From the NCBI RefSeq assembly GCF_029227915.1, contig NC_079877.1, forward strand, positions 15,300,851-15,364,850: DNA of 64,000 bases, given 5' to 3'. Of this stretch, positions 10,874-22,167 are shown piece after piece. The position numbers were made by a program, and so were the translations under genes. Every line of letters starts with the position of its first letter. The stretch's first letter is position 1. The notes under the pieces were generated by a model. It saw nothing but the letters and a program-made list of their open reading frames with translations, had not been told where the DNA came from and ran no database searches. The stretch is from Hydractinia symbiolongicarpus (lineage: Eukaryota; Cnidaria; Hydrozoa; Anthoathecata; Hydractiniidae).

Positions 10874-11931
10874 CTAAACCCATTTTTTTAACTGTTTCCT
10901 TATGACTTTCGCACTTTTACGTAAAATTTGCGAGCGAATCTTTAGTTTACCAAATGCACCTTCACTAACCATTCTAGCACGGCTAAGGCGGTAATTAAAA
11001 TATCTTTCGCGCTCTGACAAAACAGCATCACCATATGTTTTTGTTATCCATGTCCTCATAGGGAAAGTGCCATCTCCTAAAATTAATAGAGGAAAACAGA
11101 TATCTTCGATGTTACACATTAAAACGTCACCAGAAATAATCTTTGACCACAAGTTTGCTTATTGAAATAACGTGGAGTCATGAGTGTTACCAGGTGCACC
11201 AAGACTTGCCCAAATAAATCTGTATTTAGCATCAACTAGGGCTAGAAGAATAACGTAGTAAAATTTTTTAAAATTATGGTATTGTTTCATTGACTCTCCT
11301 CCTCCAGGTGGGCACTTAATTGGTAAATGAGAGCCATCGATGGCTGAAAAACTATAAGAAAACTGCCATTCGGATTCCATTTTGTTCATTTTTGAATCAA
11401 AGTCTTCCTTTGTTTTTGGAAAATGTTTCTAACAGCGTCAACCCATATATTTTCTACTAATGCTTGGCAAACTTCTTCCACGATCTTTATAACAGTCAAC
11501 TCGCCTATTCCTGACATTTCGGACAATGTGTAATTATAATCTCTAGCTAGTTTATATAAGCATATTGCAAGGCGCGTGTCTGGACTAATTGGTTGTTCTG
11601 ATGTTGTTTGCTTGGAAATATGAGCCTCAATGTTAGCCAAGATATACTGAAAAGTTTCCCTACTGACCCTGAAAGTTTCTTTAAATCTTTTATCAGAATA
11701 CTCGTTTGAAACCATCTCCCACCATCCAGCATTTCTTTGAAAACGTCTACAACATTGGATCCTTCTTGGTCTGTTTAAACATTATGCAGCTTTGAAACCA
11801 GGTCACAACAATCTCTGTCTGCGATGAATCGCTGATACCAAAATCAGCATAATTCTTCTTCTTCTTGCATACCAGGATGCTTTATTTCTTAAATATTCTA
11901 AAACTAAACAAATGATTTCTTCTCTCGCCAT
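10874..11931 (-). pseudogene. PIF/Harbinger transposase (DDE_Tnp_4), frameshifted
   Basis: Reading on the minus strand, MAREEIICLVLEYLRNKAS (start near 11931) is followed in shifting frames by a helical region (TTSEQPISPDTRLAICLYKL) and then the catalytic core. AIDGSHLPIKCP gives the first Asp, LALVDAKYRFIW the second Asp, and RMVSEGAFGKLKIR the catalytic Glu. LGAPGNTHDSTLFQ is a conserved Harbinger segment. The product acts as a nuclear endonuclease moving elements with 3 bp targets. There are only a few frameshifts and all three DDE residues remain, so this is a fairly young pseudogene. Confidence 0.75.
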
Positions 11932-13605
11932 TACTCTTTCCTTCAAAATACAGCATGAAAGGAAACACGTAGATTTTATTTTGTTCATGGTCACACTGAC
12001 CCTTTTACAATATTTTACTTTTATTGTGAAATTGAGAGGAACAATAAACCATAGATATTTTAAATGCATGGCATTTAGTTTAACTCACTCCATGTCAAAC
12101 TAAATACCAATGTCACTCTTTTGCCGATTTTAATTTAATTAAGTTTCGCACGGCATGAGGCGTCTAATCTAGGCCTAAGTATAATCTGCTGTATATCTTT
12201 CAAAACAACGCAGGTATATTCTGTATAACTTTGGAAACAGTACAAGAATAATTCTTGCTGTACAGCTTTCAAAAAAACACAAAAAAAACTTTTGAAAACA
12301 AGCTTTTTAACATGCAAGCATTTTTATCTTTTCACCTTGAGTACCAGTTACATTTTTTTAATGAGACAATTTATATAATATTCCTTCGCAACTAAAAAAT
12401 ATAAACTGCGTGCGTTATGCACAAATACCTAGAAAATGGTTGTCGTAACACCCTCCTCCGTTGTTGATTTATTATTATTATTACCATATATTCTTATTTT
12501 TCCATAAACTTTCATTAAATTGGACATTCGCTAATTTAACATTCGCTAATACAAGCAAAACATAGATAGGAAAATATGCTTGTCGTAACACCATCCTCCG
12601 TTGTTGGTTTTTTTTAATTCTTTTGTTGTTCCAACCGACAAACTGTAAACTACTATCTACTTTGCCCGTAGAACAAGTAATTAAGTTGGAGTCACCTTAT
12701 TTCTACAATCCAATTTCTAATAAAAATACAAGATGCAAAAATATTTTTAATGTTATTCACAATCCATTGCGACAATCACAAAAATAGTGATGATCGCGAT
12801 AGCATCGTTATTTTTTTATACATCGCGACTATCGCGAAGCTCTTTGTTAACATTTTTTCTATCGCGATGGTCACGATAGGATCATTCGTGTCACGCATGA
12901 TAAGCGCTCACGATGTTAGGTGTCCTGATTCCAGTAGTGTAGCTGAGAGGGTGTCGTTTTATCGTTGTACAGTACAGTCTGAATGTAATCTACCGTGTAC
13001 ACGCTAATATCACACCTATGCGTGGAGGACGGCAGTCGTTTGTCTTTTGTTATAATTAAATCCCTTGAGCATTTTGCGAGTTTATATTTGCGTGTTAAAA
13101 AACAATGCGTTTGCAAAGAAATATTGGAGCAATTATATTTCTTCTAATAGCGAGATGCATTGTGTAAATGTATTGATAAGCTATTCCCTTACGTATTAGC
13201 GTGAAGTAATTAAATAATAAAAATCGAAGTTTTGTAATACATTGTGCGAGAATATATTATTGTTTTAATTACTTAAAAAGATTCCAGCGCGTTTAATCTA
13301 AGAAACATAGGAGAAGCATTGTTCACCACTATTTAATGCCGCTTTTTGTTTTTAAACTTTTAAAAAGGGATCTAAAAAACATTTCTATGCCGCTTTTTGT
13401 TTTTTTAAATTTTAAAATGCGATCTAAAAAAAGCTTAATTACTGCAATTAAAATTTTCAAAAGAGTTCGCGCAAAATAGATTGCTAAAATTGATCTTGCA
13501 ACCTATTGTGATTAAACAATCAATCGTGTGGGGTCATTGGTTATTAGCGAGGCAATTATTTTCTTAAAAAAACAAAAGCTATCGCAATGTTATTGTTCTG
13601 TGTAA
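11932..13605. other. Non-coding stretch with short repeats
   Basis: No gene was seen. At 12432-12470 and 12575-12615 a block with tcgtaacaccctcctccgtt occurs twice in direct orientation. At 12780-12870 several TATCGCGA-type words cluster. A segment near 12970-13000 reappears inverted at 13623-13660 (shared cggtagattacattcagact), bracketing about 620 bp. Confidence 0.5.
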
Positions 13606-14700
13606 CTATTCATGTGAGTTTCGCGTCCACGGTAGATTACATTCAGACTGTACTGTACTGTATGCAATGCATTGTTTTCGGCTAGTCAAGTAATTTGTAA
13701 ACCATTTTAAATTGTTGCCCCAAATAGCATAGGATTTTAGTTTAGATAAAAGAAAAAAAGCATTTGAGAGATCAATGAATACGCCTAGGGTAAACAAACT
13801 TTGATTAAAGGATTCCGACAATTCACTTATCAATTCCATGACTGCGTGACCTGTTAAAGGATGCTTTTAAAAAACAAATTGTTTCGAAAATATTGTTTTG
13901 CCGTAGATGATAATACAGACGATTACACATTATTTTTTCAAGAATTTTTAAAAAGCATAGCAATACTGAGATAGGTCTATAATTAGTGACATCGAAATTT
14001 TTGTCTGGTTTAAATACTGGTATCACTCTAGCATTTTTTAATTGATCTGGAAACTGTCCATACTTAAAGGAAAGACCAAAGACATAAAATCGAGATGGTT
14101 TTATAATGTCATAAACTCTTTTTACAATATTTACACTAATGTCGTCATTTTGTTTGACTTTAATGATGAGAAAGCACTTCGCATTTCCTTTCTGCTAAGT
14201 TCAGATTCACTTATTAAAGTATCGCAATTACTTAAGAAAGAGCTGTGAGTTTTTTCAGAAGAAAAAAATTGTTAAATATCTTTTTGATGTGTAATTTCGT
14301 TTTTAATGATAAGATGCTTTGGAAATTTTTCAATATTGTCTTTAGTTGTGCCATTTTTTTTAATTAAACTCCAGGCTTTTTTAGTATTTCCTATTGATTT
14401 CGCTATTTGATCTGCACAATACTTTTTTTGCGTGCTTTTTAAGTTTCTTAAATGTATTTTTTATAGTTATTGTATTTGTTTTCATTTGAGTAAGTTCTTT
14501 TTTTCAAAAATGCATCATACAGTCGCTGCTTCCTTTTGGATGATTTAATGAGTCCTTTAGTAATCCATGGGTTCTCTAAAGTGCTTTTCTTTATACTTAC
14601 CTTTTTTAGGAAATGATTTCTCATGGAGATTAATAAATATTCACAGAAAAACATTGTGCACACCATTATTATCCTTAGTTTCACTTACCAGCTCCCAGTT
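13606..14700 (-). pseudogene. LINE (non-LTR retrotransposon) ORF2 remnant
   Basis: Minus-strand fragments in order: NPWITKGLIKSSKRKQRLYD (14448-14684, the linker between endonuclease and reverse transcriptase), MIPVFKPDKNFDVTNYRPIS (13823-14026, RT block 1-2), and GVFIDLSNAFFLL with YAIWGNNLKWFTNYLTSRKQ (13606-13839, RT blocks with the first catalytic Asp in FIDLSNAF). The class looks CR1/Jockey-like. The YADD block and C-terminus are absent, and stops and frameshifts separate the fragments. Confidence 0.7.
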
Positions 14701-16735
14701 GGTTACTGAAAGAGATTTTATATGGAGCATTCATTGATCTCTCGTTTAAAAAATGTTGGGGTAGATAAATTGCAAGAAGATTGGAAAATTATCAGACATG
14801 TTAGAGGTTTAATCACCCCAGTTTAGTAATCGTTTTTATGAAAATTATTTGTGATTATATTTATCGCATATTTGTATCACATACTCGTTCCTAGATTTAT
14901 TCCATGACAAATTAGGGAATCTGGAATGAAAGCAGTCTTTTTGAGTCTCTGGACATGGGAGCTTATTAGAAGTAGGGCTAAAAAAAGATTAGGGCTAAAT
15001 AAAGGAACAAGGCATAAAAGAAGAATTATGGTATATAATTTAAGAAAGATGGTGAGGATAAATTGATGAATTATAAAGCAACTAATAGCTTAAGTTTCCT
15101 GGCAATTACTTTAGTATTGTTTCATGAGGAAACATACATCAATAATGTGTGTTTAAAGTTCTTACTTAGGCAATACGAAATTATGGAATCCCATTTCTGT
15201 TTACCTCATAGCTGGCTATCTGGGGTACTGGAAAACTATGTATCATAGCAGATAATACAACTTACCATAATTAATTAAACAAAATAATACCACTACAAAC
15301 AGTAAAGCTTTGTACATTATTGAAGCTTTATTCTTTTTGTGTCTGTGCTCAATGACACTCTTCTGACTGTCACCCGTCTACTGTTAATTAAACTGTTCTC
15401 TTCCACAAATTGGCCGATCTTACGAAGTAGCCACCAATTTTGTTTTCAATCTTCTACGCCTGTTTGTTGCGTAAATATACCCCGGGTTCACGCTTTTACC
15501 AACTTTCATATAGCGGGTTATGCGCATGCACACCAGAATAGTATAAACACGCACGTGTTATTTTTCTGTTCTAATTTGTTGTTAGAAGATGTGAAAAAAG
15601 TGCAGAGTCTGAGAGCACGAGTTAAAGCGCTTTTATTAAGCCGCTTTTACATGATCAAACTTTATATGACATACTATATGATCATATAAATTTGATCGTG
15701 TAACATACGTATATGACAAAAATTTCTATGACCAAATTTTTAAAGATAGAACACGTCCTATATTTTATATGATATATGATCATATAAACCTAAGGCGAAA
15801 TTTAGCGAAGTTAATTTTTGCAAAGCCTACTTCTGGAAGAAATTTTACAGAAAAACTTTCGCGAATTTTCCAAAATCTTCATTTTTGGGAACAAAAACTT
15901 TCGCGAATGACAATGAATTACCGCAGCGGACCTTTAGTTCAAAGTGGACTTGAAATTAAGTGTGAAGTCATGATAAATGCGCTACTTAGAATTAGTTCAC
16001 AATATATATACTGAACCTGTGGAATAAGAACTGATGGGGAACTTATTTTCAATTTTGTGATGACACTTCCTCCCTCCGCCACACCGTTGGACAAAAACAA
16101 GAGAAAGAAAAAGTCAACTTAAGATCAAGATTCTGGAAATGGGAGTAGAGACATTTATGAAAGGTTTTTGAGCGGCAAAAAAAGAAGAGAGTCCAGCAAG
16201 AAAATTGTATTGTTATCGAGTAATTCTTCATATAAGAAAAAAAATCACCAAATCATTGTGTCACTCCTTCTCTTCGTTTTTTATCTTGAAATTTGAAATT
16301 TCTGATACGATAATATTCAAACCCTTCCGTTTTTCGATTTTTACCTGATTTCCCCACATTAAATCGAGCTTTGAAGCCATTTTTAAAAGTTAGAGTTTTA
16401 GAGCCAATTTTCGGGGTGATTATTTTTTTGTTGTGATTCTATTATTTCTACCCTCGTCCTCGGAGCCTTCGTTATTTAAGAGTTTTCGGCTTTTAAAATT
16501 TGGAAAAAACTTTCGCGATTTTTAGAAAAAGTTGATTTTTTTGCGAAAATAACTTTCGCAAATTTCAGGTTAAACTTCTTACCGGCCAGAAATTTTTGCG
16601 AAAAGGGGCTAAAATCGCAAAAATTTCTGCCTGCGAAAAATTCTGCCCTTAAAGTATTGTCTTCCATTGAAATTTAGATGTTAACCAATCATAACTTGTT
16701 TTTAATTGTACCGAAATTATTAACACTAGTCGTTA
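14701..16735. other. Intergenic, with AT palindromes and TTTCGCGAA-rich blocks
   Basis: No supported gene. At 15655-15790 there are near-palindromes built on tatatgatcatataaa. Two diverged blocks with many aactttcgcgaa words (15793-15920 and 16488-16650, roughly inverted to each other) look like ends of a non-autonomous transposon. Confidence 0.4.
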
Positions 16736-16736
16736 G

Positions 16737-16848
16737 CCCGTGAAAAATCCACGGGTTCGCCCGTCCTTTTTATACCACCGCGGACGGACGGACGGACGGA
16801 CGGACGGACGGACGGACGGACGGACGGACGGACGGACGGACGGACGGA
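16737..16848. repeat. Hairpin end followed by (CGGA)n microsatellite
   Basis: cccgtgaaaaatccacggg (16737-16755) and the overlapping acgggttcgcccgt (16751-16764) form alternative small stem-loops. A CGGA tetranucleotide run follows from about 16780 to 16848. The long Gly-Arg-Thr-Asp frame across it is only the microsatellite translated. Confidence 0.85.
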
Positions 16849-16980
16849 TGAATTTCGTCAAAATTTTCTGCCGTCAATTACAAGTAATTCTTAGTCATTC
16901 TCCTCTTTTAAACGCAATTCCGAGATCCAAGTCTAATAGAGATGAAGTTGTGACCGCCTACTCCGCCATGGCCTATCCCA

Positions 16981-16985
16981 ATACT
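16981..16985. other. Left target-site duplication, ATACT
   Basis: ATACT immediately precedes the AGAGATAGG terminus and recurs immediately after the right terminus at 29668-29672. Polintons usually make 6 bp duplications; here five bases match and the sixth differs (a on the left, t on the right). Confidence 0.6.
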
Positions 16986-17258
16986 AGAGATAGGGAAAAG
17001 TTCTTTCTGGCACAGTCGCGTGCACGTACAACATTGACGTCACATCAAATCCACCACCATGCCGTACCATACCATGCTAAGTTATGCCCAGTGGGGTAAA
17101 GTCCCTATCATACAGCAATGAGTAAGGGTATGCCCCAATAGGTAGTGACGTCATCAAAGTATACAGAATAGGACTCCAAAATCTTCTAGCGCAATTCCCA
17201 TAAAATTCTACACGCATATCAAAATGGGAAATTCCCTATCATACAATAAGGAGTAGAA
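16986..17258 (+). repeat. Element 1 left terminal inverted repeat
   Basis: About 273 bp that match, with scattered differences, the reverse complement of 29393-29667. Shared landmarks from outside in: AGAGATAGG, ctggcacagtcgcgtg, acaacattgacgtcac, ccaccaccatgc, cccagtggggtaaa, tatcatacagcaatgagtaa, and gcatatcaaaatg. Matching sequence resumes further in (gaataactgtgtta, 17312-17326), so the left copy probably has a small internal insertion. Confidence 0.85.
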
Positions 17259-17448
17259 AGGTGAATTCCCTGATATTCATCAAAAATTAAAGCGTGCGCA
17301 ATAAAAAGGGGAATAACTGTGTTAGTTGGGCACAATGAAATCCTCTGAGAAAGAAAAATTCTATGCAAGAATGAACACACATACCGTGAAACAACTACAT
17401 GATATTGCATAAACCCGTGGCTTACCAGGTATAATAATATCGGAGGAT

Positions 17449-20400
17449 ATGGACGTTTTCGAGAGACAGAAGATGGCCACGAACCGTCCAACCATCGGGG
17501 GTAAAATCAGGGAATGGTACAACTGGGTATTGCCCCAATCTGAGGTGGATGTCTTCAAGAAACAGGAACTGTCGAAAAATTGTTCCGCTGTAAGGGATAA
17601 GATGCAGGGATGGTACAACTGGTTGTGGACGCTGTTCCAAAGCCTATAAAAGAGGGTGTCAAGAGTACCTATGCAGCATTCAAACTGGGGGTGATGGCGT
17701 TCTATAACGGGACAGCCAACACAAGGCCTACACTCCAGAATGAGGTAGAAAAAGAGGCCGAGGAAGACCATCTATATGAGGCAAGATTTTACACTACAGG
17801 AACATAAGCATGCTCATAACAGGAGGAGCTAACGTTGACGGATATATAGGGATGGTGTGACAAAACGTGAATACCTTGGTTGAGGACCAGGTAGAAGATA
17901 TGGGGTCTGCAAAGATACAGTTATCCCTGTGGATAATGTGGAAGAAGCCGTCAAATATAGAGGGGGCTAACGATGAGTACATAGAGGTGAAGAAGGTATT
18001 TCATAGTAATATGGCCTTAGTATTTCAGGGTAGCGGTGTAGATGATGTGCTAGATAGGATGTTTGCTCAAATCAAAACAGGTGTGGAAAATCCAGCAATA
18101 CTTCAAAGTGGCTTTACAATTGGTCGAATACTATACCTCGACGTAGATTTCCGCAAATTGAGATAAACAAGAGGCTCATCATACATCGAACGACCCAAAT
18201 GGATAGCCTCAAAAAAGGCAATTATTAACCCGGTGAATGAGGATGAGGAGTGCTTCAAATGGGCTGTTATACCTTCCTTATATCATGAGGAGATAGGAGG
18301 AACCCAAATCGAATATCTCAGATAAACCCTACGTGGACTTTTATAACTGGGAGGGTATAGAGTTTCCAACCAGCAGCAAGAGCATATATAAATTTGAGGC
18401 CAATAACCCTGACATTGGAGTGAATGTCTTATATATAGCGGGAAAGAAGATCAACATCCTACGCCGTTCGGTGCGCAACGGACGTACTAAGGTGGTGACC
18501 CTATTGTTTATCACAGATGATATAGAGAGACATTATACGGCTGTCAAAAGTCTATCAAAGCTCCTAGGCAAGGAGACCTCGCAGAATAGGAATGCGATGA
18601 ATTTTTGTCTAAACTGCCTGCAGGGCTTCCCCGCAGTTGAATCGAGGGATAAACGTTACAGGTATTGCTAGGATCACGAGGCTGTTAAAATTACAATGCC
18701 AACAGAGGCTGAAAAATGGCTATACTGTAGGGATGGGCAACAGCAATTCAGGGTACCCTTTGCCGTATATGCAGATTTCGAGAGTCTACTCATCTCGGTG
18801 GAAGATGCAAGAGGTGAAAACACCAAGGGGCTGAGCAGGCATGTACCATCAGGCTGATGCACGTAAAGTACCTCTGCCTGGGGATGTACCAGATCCTCTA
18901 ACAGTATACAGGGCTGAATACTGCGTCACCCGCTTCGTTATCCATCTGGAGAATGAGGTCAAAAGAATATATTATACCCACCTTCAAAAACCCATGATCA
19001 AACTAACAGGAACCGAACGCAAACAGCATGACGAGACATCGAAATGCCATATCTGCCTTAAGGCCTTTGACGGCTGCAAAAAAAAACGTAATTAACCGTA
19101 TAAAACCGTAAACCATTGCAACTATACGGGGCAATATAGAGGTGCAACGCATAACAGCTGTAACCTCAAATACAAGATACCGGGCCACATCCCTCTGATA
19201 TTCCACAACTTGTCGGGGTATGATGTCCATCTCTTCATACGGGAAATGGGCGAGAAGTAAGACACACATGACATTGGGTGCATTGCAGAGAATACAGATA
19301 AGTCCATCAGCTTCAATGTCAAAATCAAGGTACCCCTTTGGGGGTATGGGATATGGTGATGGCAAGACTTATAAGACCATAGAAATAGGTTCATAGATTC
19401 CTGTCGATTTATTGCATCATCGCTAGACAAATTGGAAAGCAACCTCATTGCTAGAAACGCCGCAGGTATGAAGAGTCATCAGTGTGCAAATACCTGCCTA
19501 GAATTCCAGGGCATAGACGCTAAAGGCATGACAAAGTTTTGGTGCAAATATTGCAACTCAAATACCTTGAAGCAGCTTCACTAGGACAAGGTAAAGGCAA
19601 ACGTACCATCCATGGCAAGGTTCATCAACAAAGGTGATGTCTTTAGGCTAATGCTGAGAAAGGGCGTGTACCCCTATGAATACATGGATGGATGGAGACT
19701 ACCATGACATCTACCTGACAATAGACGTCCTGCTATTGGCCGACGTCTTCGAGACATTTTGAGGCGTCTGCTTGAACAACTACAGCCTTTATCCCGCCCA
19801 TTTTTTCTCCGCACCCGGCTTGGCATGGAACGCTGGACTCAAATTACATGGATTAAGTTAGAGCTTCTCACCGATCCTGACATGCTCATGATGTTCGAGA
19901 AGGGTATAAGAGGAGGTATAACCCAGGCCGTACACTGGTATGCCAGGCTAATAACAAGTATATGGGAGACCAGTATAACTCGAATTAGGAGTCCTCCTAC
20001 CTGCAGTATCTCGATGCGAACAACCTATACGGCTGGGCGATGCGTCAAGACCTGCCCACGGATGGCTTTAAGTGGGTGTCAAACGTCGAGGCATTCACTG
20101 AAAGGCTATAAAACATGGGCTTAAATTGAAGAGAGTGTGCAGGGTCATACGGTTTAACAAGAAGGCATGGCTGGCAGGCTATATTGATCACAACACAAGG
20201 CTGAGAACGCCTGCCAACAATGAAATTTGAGAAGGATTTCGATAGACTCATGAACCTCTCGGTGGCCATGGAGAACATTAGAAACCACTGAAAAGCTGGT
20301 TACCATCGAGGACAAGTATACGAAACTCGTAATAAAGCCAAATTTTAAAGGTGGAAGCAGGTTTACCAAAAACTTGGTAGGTGTAGAGATGGGCAAGACC

Positions 20401-20973
20401 GAGGTCAAGATGAACAAGCCGGTGTATATAGGACATGCCATCTTGGATGTCAAGGTTAGTCATGTACAATTTTTTTAACTATATGTAGGACAAATATGGT
20501 TCTAAAATACAGCTCTGCTACATGGACACAGACTCCTTTGTGTACCATATACGAACAGAAACTTTTATAGGGATATCAAGGACGATGTTGAAACACGCTT
20601 CGATGCCGGTGCCTATAATCCGGATGATAATAGGCCTCTCCCAACATGCAGGAACAAGAAGATGGTAGGCTTAATGAAGGAAAAATTAGGTGGTAAAATT
20701 ATGAATGAGATCGTCACCCTAACGGCCAAGTTAATTGCATACAAGAGCTTTACCAAATAGAGCGGTGATCGCAAGGCGAAGGGCGTGAAGAGGTGCGTCA
20801 CCAAAAAGACCATCACCTTCGATGACTACCGGCGATGTTTGGAAAAGGGCGTTGACATCCACAAGAGCCAGGTCTTGATCCAAAACAAGAGCCATAAGGT
20901 ACATACGCAAAAGGTAAACAAGCTAGCACGCAATAGGGCCGACGATAAACGCCTAGAGTCTACAGGGGAATAA
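17449..20973 (+). pseudogene. Element 1 family B DNA polymerase (Polinton-type), multiply broken
   Basis: The frame must be changed many times, but the order of domains is complete. The N-terminal module carries two copies of a W-Y-N-W motif (KIREWYNWV, KMQGWYNWL), a TLQNEVEKEAEED stretch, then GSAKIQLSLWIMWKKP (17867 on). Exonuclease: Exo I VYADFES (~18764-18784), Exo II FHNLSGYDVHLF (~19198-19235), Exo III YHDIYLTIDVLLLADVF (~19692-19745). A zinc-binding insert (CHICLKAF ... HCNYTGQYRGATHNSCN) lies at ~19042-19170 between Exo I and II. Polymerase: motif A LDANNLYGWAM (~20008-20040), a motif B region FEKDF..LMN (~20222) and motif C YMDTDSF (~20517-20540). The enzyme would copy the element's linear DNA, probably by protein priming. 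Stops such as TAA after 18164 and before the C-terminus show it is dead. Confidence 0.85.
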
Positions 20974-20986
20974 AATCGAAGTATGT

Positions 20987-21405
20987 TTGTATATAGCTAT
21001 ATTTTTGCCCTATGTGATAATACTACTATCCTATCTAAAATTTCAACGTATAATAAAGATGTCGTCCGATCTTGCACAAGTATCCGACAATGCCTCTGCA
21101 GAACACAAGCAGATAGAGAAACTAATTGATAAGTATCAGGCCTTGAATGAGACCCTATGCAAAAGCAAGGGTCATCTCCTACCGAAGAAGTGCACAGAGG
21201 GCTCGACTTACAAAGCCCGCGACGAAGCAATCGACAGGATCCATACCGAGTATGTACAGCAAGAGCTCCAAGAGAATGGGAAAAGACTTCAAAAGCACTG
21301 TCTACCCATGCTATAAGCTTGTATGCTAGCATGATTGGAAACTTTGTAGATATAAATAGTGTAGATGAATTGCGCAGGGATATCGAAGAAGACCCCATAA
21401 TCTGA
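20987..21405 (+). pseudogene. Element 1 gene A: small membrane-anchored protein
   Basis: Starts right after the polymerase. An N-terminal hydrophobic segment (IFLPYVIILLSYLKF) is followed by a hydrophilic region containing SKGHLLPKKCTEGS, EYVQQELQENGKR and, after a +1-type frame change near 21290, STHAISLYASMIGNFVDINS and ELRRDIEEDPII. It aligns by eye along its length with 47027-47563 in element 2, so the frame change is a real break. Function unknown; a virion membrane or minor structural protein is possible. An internal ATG at 21059 lies directly behind gtataataaag, so a shorter product without the membrane anchor may also be made. Confidence 0.6.
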
Positions 21406-21567
21406 GACTTCATGACAGATCTAGGTACCGTATAAGCCCTGACATATACGGTACCATCGGTAGGTGTTTAGTCCGGCTCCTCGTGGCAAGTCATTCAGCC
21501 CGGCATTTGAGACAAAAAAAGAAGAAGGATGCGAAGAATGAGGCGGAGTAGGAGGTGCTATAATAAA

Positions 21568-21930
21568 ATGAGTGAAGAAGATCAGAAACAAGAAGAGAGG
21601 GTTACAACAAAACCGCCGAAGAACGAGGGTCGTGTAGCAGCAGGCAAGAGACTTGCCAAATGGAACCGAAAGGAAAAGGGTGACTTAAAGAAGAACGTGG
21701 GCAAAGAACCTTCACAGGATGATAAAGAACCTGCGATAGGTTCAAGCAAGTCAACGGATGTATACCTTTATAAAATCGGGAGTTTGGTCATATTGACGAT
21801 AGGAGTAGGCGTCTGTTATAAATTTGGCAGGGGTGGAAATGAATCAAACAAGCAGGCGGCTCATCCAGAGCTCCAACATGAAAAACATGGCAAAGCCCAG
21901 CCAAATATCGATATTTTCAAAATACAGTAA
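21568..21930 (+). CDS. Element 1 gene B: GRVAxG-motif single-pass membrane protein
   Basis: An intact 120-residue frame, ATG at 21568 directly behind ctataataaa. The N-terminal ~60 residues are highly charged and contain TTKPPKNEGRVAAGKRLAKW. A membrane helix (IGSLVILTIGVGVCYKF) follows, then a polar tail ending NIDIFKIQ. The element 2 homologue (46313-46693) has the same layout, with GRVAQGHKLA, a helix and an IFKM ending. Not recognised as a named family; a virion membrane or DNA-associated basic protein is plausible. It is among the few unbroken genes of the element. Confidence 0.65.
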   Translation: MSEEDQKQEERVTTKPPKNEGRVAAGKRLAKWNRKEKGDLKKNVGKEPSQDDKEPAIGSSKSTDVYLYKIGSLVILTIGVGVCYKFGRGGNESNKQAAHPELQHEKHGKAQPNIDIFKIQ

Positions 21931-21939
21931 TAATAATAA

Positions 21940-22167
21940 ATGAGTGCAAGCAACGTTACCCCAAAGGAAAAGGAGATTTTAGATATGCTGTACGAGACAA
22001 TCGTGGAGCTTGGTTTTACCTTTGCCTATGCCATGGCAGGTAAGACATTGTTGGGCATAACAAGGCCCTCTACAAAAATGGACACCAATGATGTCCTTAA
22101 GATGGTTGTGTACTTCGCAACAGGCAGGGCGAAATTCAGGAAAGGAAGTGGAGCAACTATTGAATAA
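21940..22167 (+). CDS. Element 1 gene C: small hydrophobic protein
   Basis: A 75-residue frame, ATG at 21940, ten bases after gene B and behind taataataa. It contains NVTPKEKEILDMLYETIVEL, GFTFAYAMAGKTLLGI and MDTNDVLKMVVYFATGRA. The middle is hydrophobic with Gly/Ala, as in a membrane-inserted protein. The element 2 homologue is at 46037-46297. The true end may be longer: the homologue continues with a Met/Lys-rich tail, and here the last residues overlap the start of the ATPase frame. Function unknown. Confidence 0.6.
   Translation: MSASNVTPKEKEILDMLYETIVELGFTFAYAMAGKTLLGITRPSTKMDTNDVLKMVVYFATGRAKFRKGSGATIE

Noticed and set aside
12750-13116. Frames on both strands near the inverted short repeats
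   Set aside because: They follow repeated TATCGCGA words and the inverted pair; no protein-like pattern.
16740-17099. Frame with a Gly-Arg-Thr-Asp repeat
   Set aside because: Translation of the CGGA microsatellite and of the TIR; no gene-like sequence on either side.
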